This document shows positions 62,135 through 64,000 of a stretch of 64,000 nucleotides of DNA, in pieces. The first letter of the stretch is position 1. The number at the start of each line of letters is the position of its first letter. Source of the stretch: Pseudomonas grandcourensis (GTDB lineage: Bacteria > Pseudomonadota > Gammaproteobacteria > Pseudomonadales > Pseudomonadaceae); the NCBI RefSeq assembly GCF_039909015.1, contig NZ_CP150919.1, positions 5,928,501-5,992,500 of the forward strand, in the 5' to 3' direction. The translations under genes were made by a program, and so were the position numbers. Under the pieces are notes generated by a model, which saw only the letters and a list, made by a program, of their open reading frames with translations, had not been told where the DNA came from and searched no databases.

Positions 62135-63040
62135 ATGGCCTCTATGACCTCCAGCTCCGAACACGCCCGCCTGCTGCGGCTGGCGACCCGTGCCTCGGTG
62201 GCGGTGGCGTGCACATTGATTGTCGCCAAAGCCATCGCCTGGTGGCTGAGCGGCTCGGTGAGCATGCTCGCCGGGCTCACCGACTCGACACTCGACGGCG
62301 TCACGTCATTGCTCAACCTGCTGGCGGTGCATTACGCCCTGCGCCCCGCCGACAATGATCATCGCTACGGGCACGGCAAGGCCGAATCGTTGGCTGGCAT
62401 GGCCCAGGCGTTGTTCATTGGTGGCAGTGCGGTGCTGATCGCGTTGCAGGCCTATGAGCGGCTCAAACATCCCGAACCGGTCGGCGCGCCGTGGATCAGT
62501 ATCGGCGTGATTGTGTTCTCCCTCGCGTTGACCCTGGCGTTGTTGATGTTTCAACATCGGGTGGTCAAGGCCACCGGCTCCAACGCGGTGCGCGCCGACT
62601 CCCTGCACTACCGCTCGGACCTGCTGCTCAACGGCAGCATTCTGATCGCGCTGGTGTTGGCCGGGTTTGGGCTGCACCAGGTCGACCCCTGGTTCGGTCT
62701 GGGAATCGCTGCCTACATTCTGTGGAGCGCGGTGCAGATCGCCCGGGAGAGCTTTGCAGTGTTGATGGATGAAGAGCTGCCGCCGGAGGTCAGCCAGCAC
62801 ATGCTGGAATTGGCGTGCAGTGTGCCTGGCGTATTGGGTGCCCATGACCTGCGCACGCGGATCTCCGGCAATCAATGGTTTGTGCAGTTGCATCTGGAGC
62901 TGCCGGGGGAACTGACGCTATCCGTTGCCCACGGCATCAGCGATCAGGCGGCCGCGGCGATTCACACCGCCTACCCGCGGGCCGAAGTGCTGGTGCACGC
63001 CGATCCGCAGGAAGTGGTGAAAGCCGCCCTGGATCAGTAA
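62135..63040 (+). CDS. fieF: FieF-type cation diffusion facilitator
   Basis: This inner-membrane metal/proton antiporter of 301 residues has six helices and a cytoplasmic C-terminal domain. The transport-site ligands of FieF are conserved as Asp50 and Asp54 (LTDSTLDG) and His158 and Asp162 (SLHYRSD), which suits Zn(II) or Fe(II) efflux. RYGHGKAESLAG is the family loop. The first ATG (62135) follows AAGGA closely; an ATG three codons later has more normal spacing. Confidence 0.92.
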   Translation: MASMTSSSEHARLLRLATRASVAVACTLIVAKAIAWWLSGSVSMLAGLTDSTLDGVTSLLNLLAVHYALRPADNDHRYGHGKAESLAGMAQALFIGGSAVLIALQAYERLKHPEPVGAPWISIGVIVFSLALTLALLMFQHRVVKATGSNAVRADSLHYRSDLLLNGSILIALVLAGFGLHQVDPWFGLGIAAYILWSAVQIARESFAVLMDEELPPEVSQHMLELACSVPGVLGAHDLRTRISGNQWFVQLHLELPGELTLSVAHGISDQAAAAIHTAYPRAEVLVHADPQEVVKAALDQ

Positions 63041-64000
63041 GTCACCTGATAACCGCGACTGCTCAGGCAGTTGCCCTGGGCCTGTCGGTAGGCTTGCACC
63101 ACTGACGGGTCTGGCTGGTAGGTGGCGGTTCGTGGATCGAAACCACTCTGCTGCACCGCGTATTGATAACACTCGTAACCGTCCCGACTGACCTGCTCCG
63201 GCGACTGACCGTTGGCTGGATAGGCCTCCACGTCATAACCATTGTTGCCGGCGGGAGGTTGCGATTGGCCAACCGGCGGTTCGACCACGACGTAGTCCTG
63301 AGTGCTTTCCTGATAGGCGTAATACGAACCGGCCGCGAGGAACAGCAATGCCCCGCCGATCCACACTTGCTCGGCGTAATCGGGCAAGTATCTGACGCGA
63401 ATCCCGCGCGGTGGCTCTACCACCTCATAGCGCGGGCCCAGCGGGCGATACCAGTAGCCACCGGAATAGTAGTAATCCATCCCACGGTAAGGCACGCGGA
63501 AGTTGCGCTCGGGGAAGCGGTCGATCACCTGGCCGGGGCGATACCTGGGGCCTGACCCCCAACCGTTACCATGGCCATTCGGGCGCCCCTGCCCGTGATT
63601 GTCATAGGACGGTGCGCCTGTGTAGCCATTCCAGTGCTGGTTGTAATCGTTGCGACGCGGCTGATCCTGATAGTAGCCACGCTGCGGCTGCTGGGTCTGG
63701 CGCACGGTGTCGGGCCGGGGCTGGATTGGCATGTCAGTGGCCGGCATCTGCGGCGGAGGTGGCGGCGAGCGCACCCGGCTGTTGAAATCCGGCGCTGGAC
63801 GGTTCTGCCACTGGCCATTGTCCTGATGCTGATTCTGGCCGTTGTGCTCGTACTGGCGATTGTCGTTGTTCTGCGCCCGGGGCTGATTCTGCTGCTGGCC
63901 GTTTTGCGGATGCGGCTGGTTGCTGCCACCATGGCCCTGGTTATCGCCCTGATGCCCACCCTGGCCGTGTTGCTCGCCATCATGGCCACGGTTTTGCGGT
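63034..64000 (-). CDS. DUF6515-like protein with Q/N/G/H-rich region (5' end beyond window)
   Basis: The frame is open from its stop at 63034 to the window edge at 64000, with no stop and no convincing start; the GTG at 63774 is internal. The visible part is at least 320 residues. The outer half is extremely rich in Gln, Asn, Gly and His. The inner half has RVPYRGMDYYYSGGYWYRPLGPRYEVVEPPRGIRVRYLP, a membrane segment (VWIGGALLFLAAGSYYAY) and a C-terminal domain with two Cys (YECYQYAVQQSGFDP, GNCLSSRGYQ). This fits DUF6515 proteins, probably exported. Its function is unknown. Confidence 0.8.
   Translation of the reverse strand, partial: PQNRGHDGEQHGQGGHQGDNQGHGGSNQPHPQNGQQQNQPRAQNNDNRQYEHNGQNQHQDNGQWQNRPAPDFNSRVRSPPPPPQMPATDMPIQPRPDTVRQTQQPQRGYYQDQPRRNDYNQHWNGYTGAPSYDNHGQGRPNGHGNGWGSGPRYRPGQVIDRFPERNFRVPYRGMDYYYSGGYWYRPLGPRYEVVEPPRGIRVRYLPDYAEQVWIGGALLFLAAGSYYAYQESTQDYVVVEPPVGQSQPPAGNNGYDVEAYPANGQSPEQVSRDGYECYQYAVQQSGFDPRTATYQPDPSVVQAYRQAQGNCLSSRGYQVTY

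Noticed and set aside
63525..63989. Alternative minus-strand frame at the right edge
   Set aside because: Its frame differs from the DUF6515-like gene, whose own frame is open to the window edge and carries recognisable conserved segments; the alternative lacks them.

Overview
This window looks like core chromosome of a Pseudomonas of the fluorescens/putida group. The evidence is high-GC coding DNA, gene order shared with P. putida and P. aeruginosa (morA-glyA; yjiA-yjiX-cstA; mapZ; radA-mscL-fpr-ppoR-rlmG; aroQ-aroE-tetR-quiC1-MFS), fluorescens-type REP palindromes in many gaps, and a predicted Anr box before a cyanide-insensitive oxidase. No prophage, insertion sequence, CRISPR array, tRNA or rRNA was seen. 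Both window edges cut a gene: morA on the left, and a Q/N/G/H-rich protein on the right whose frame runs off the end.

Layout. 0-8 kb: the 3' part of the c-di-GMP enzyme morA, glyA, then a DctA-family carrier with two FCD-type GntR regulators and two look-alike operators around its promoter. 7.8-13.2 kb: the yjiA/yjiX/cstA pyruvate-transport module, the PilZ protein MapZ and radA. 13.2-17.4 kb: an AT-rich gap, mscL, fpr, the LuxR solo ppoR and rlmG. 17.4-20.5 kb: the cioAB oxidase with a small DUF2474 subunit gene. 20.5-26.4 kb: an MFS exporter, a DJ-1-like protein lacking its active-site Cys, a secreted four-Cys protein, a purine permease, trmA and a LysR regulator.

26.5-32.2 kb is a quinate/shikimate catabolic locus (aroQ, aroE-like, TetR, quiC1, MFS uptake) that should deliver protocatechuate to the beta-ketoadipate pathway. 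It carries a shared 18-bp operator at two promoters, a PcaR-type palindrome and Hfq/Crc CA motifs. 32.3-38.0 kb is an uncharacterised catabolic locus (DMT permease, TIM-barrel isomerase, Gfo/Idh dehydrogenase, IclR regulator, KstD-like flavoprotein), with matching operators on both outer promoters. This is the best candidate here for an undescribed pathway.

38-51.9 kb holds housekeeping and accessory genes: a zinc peptidase, an esterase, a HAD hydrolase with tesB, GNAT, an HDAC-like protein, a flavoprotein, rhlE, yedA with an Lrp regulator, an exonuclease, NYN, DUF2076, YciC and an EEP protein. 51.9-59.1 kb is a LysR-ALDH-aminotransferase-ABC transporter group for an unknown amine or aminosulfonate-like nutrient. 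59.1-64 kb holds hrpB, a lipoprotein gene, fieF and the truncated Q/N-rich gene. All names rest on reading motifs and remembered synteny; no database search was run.
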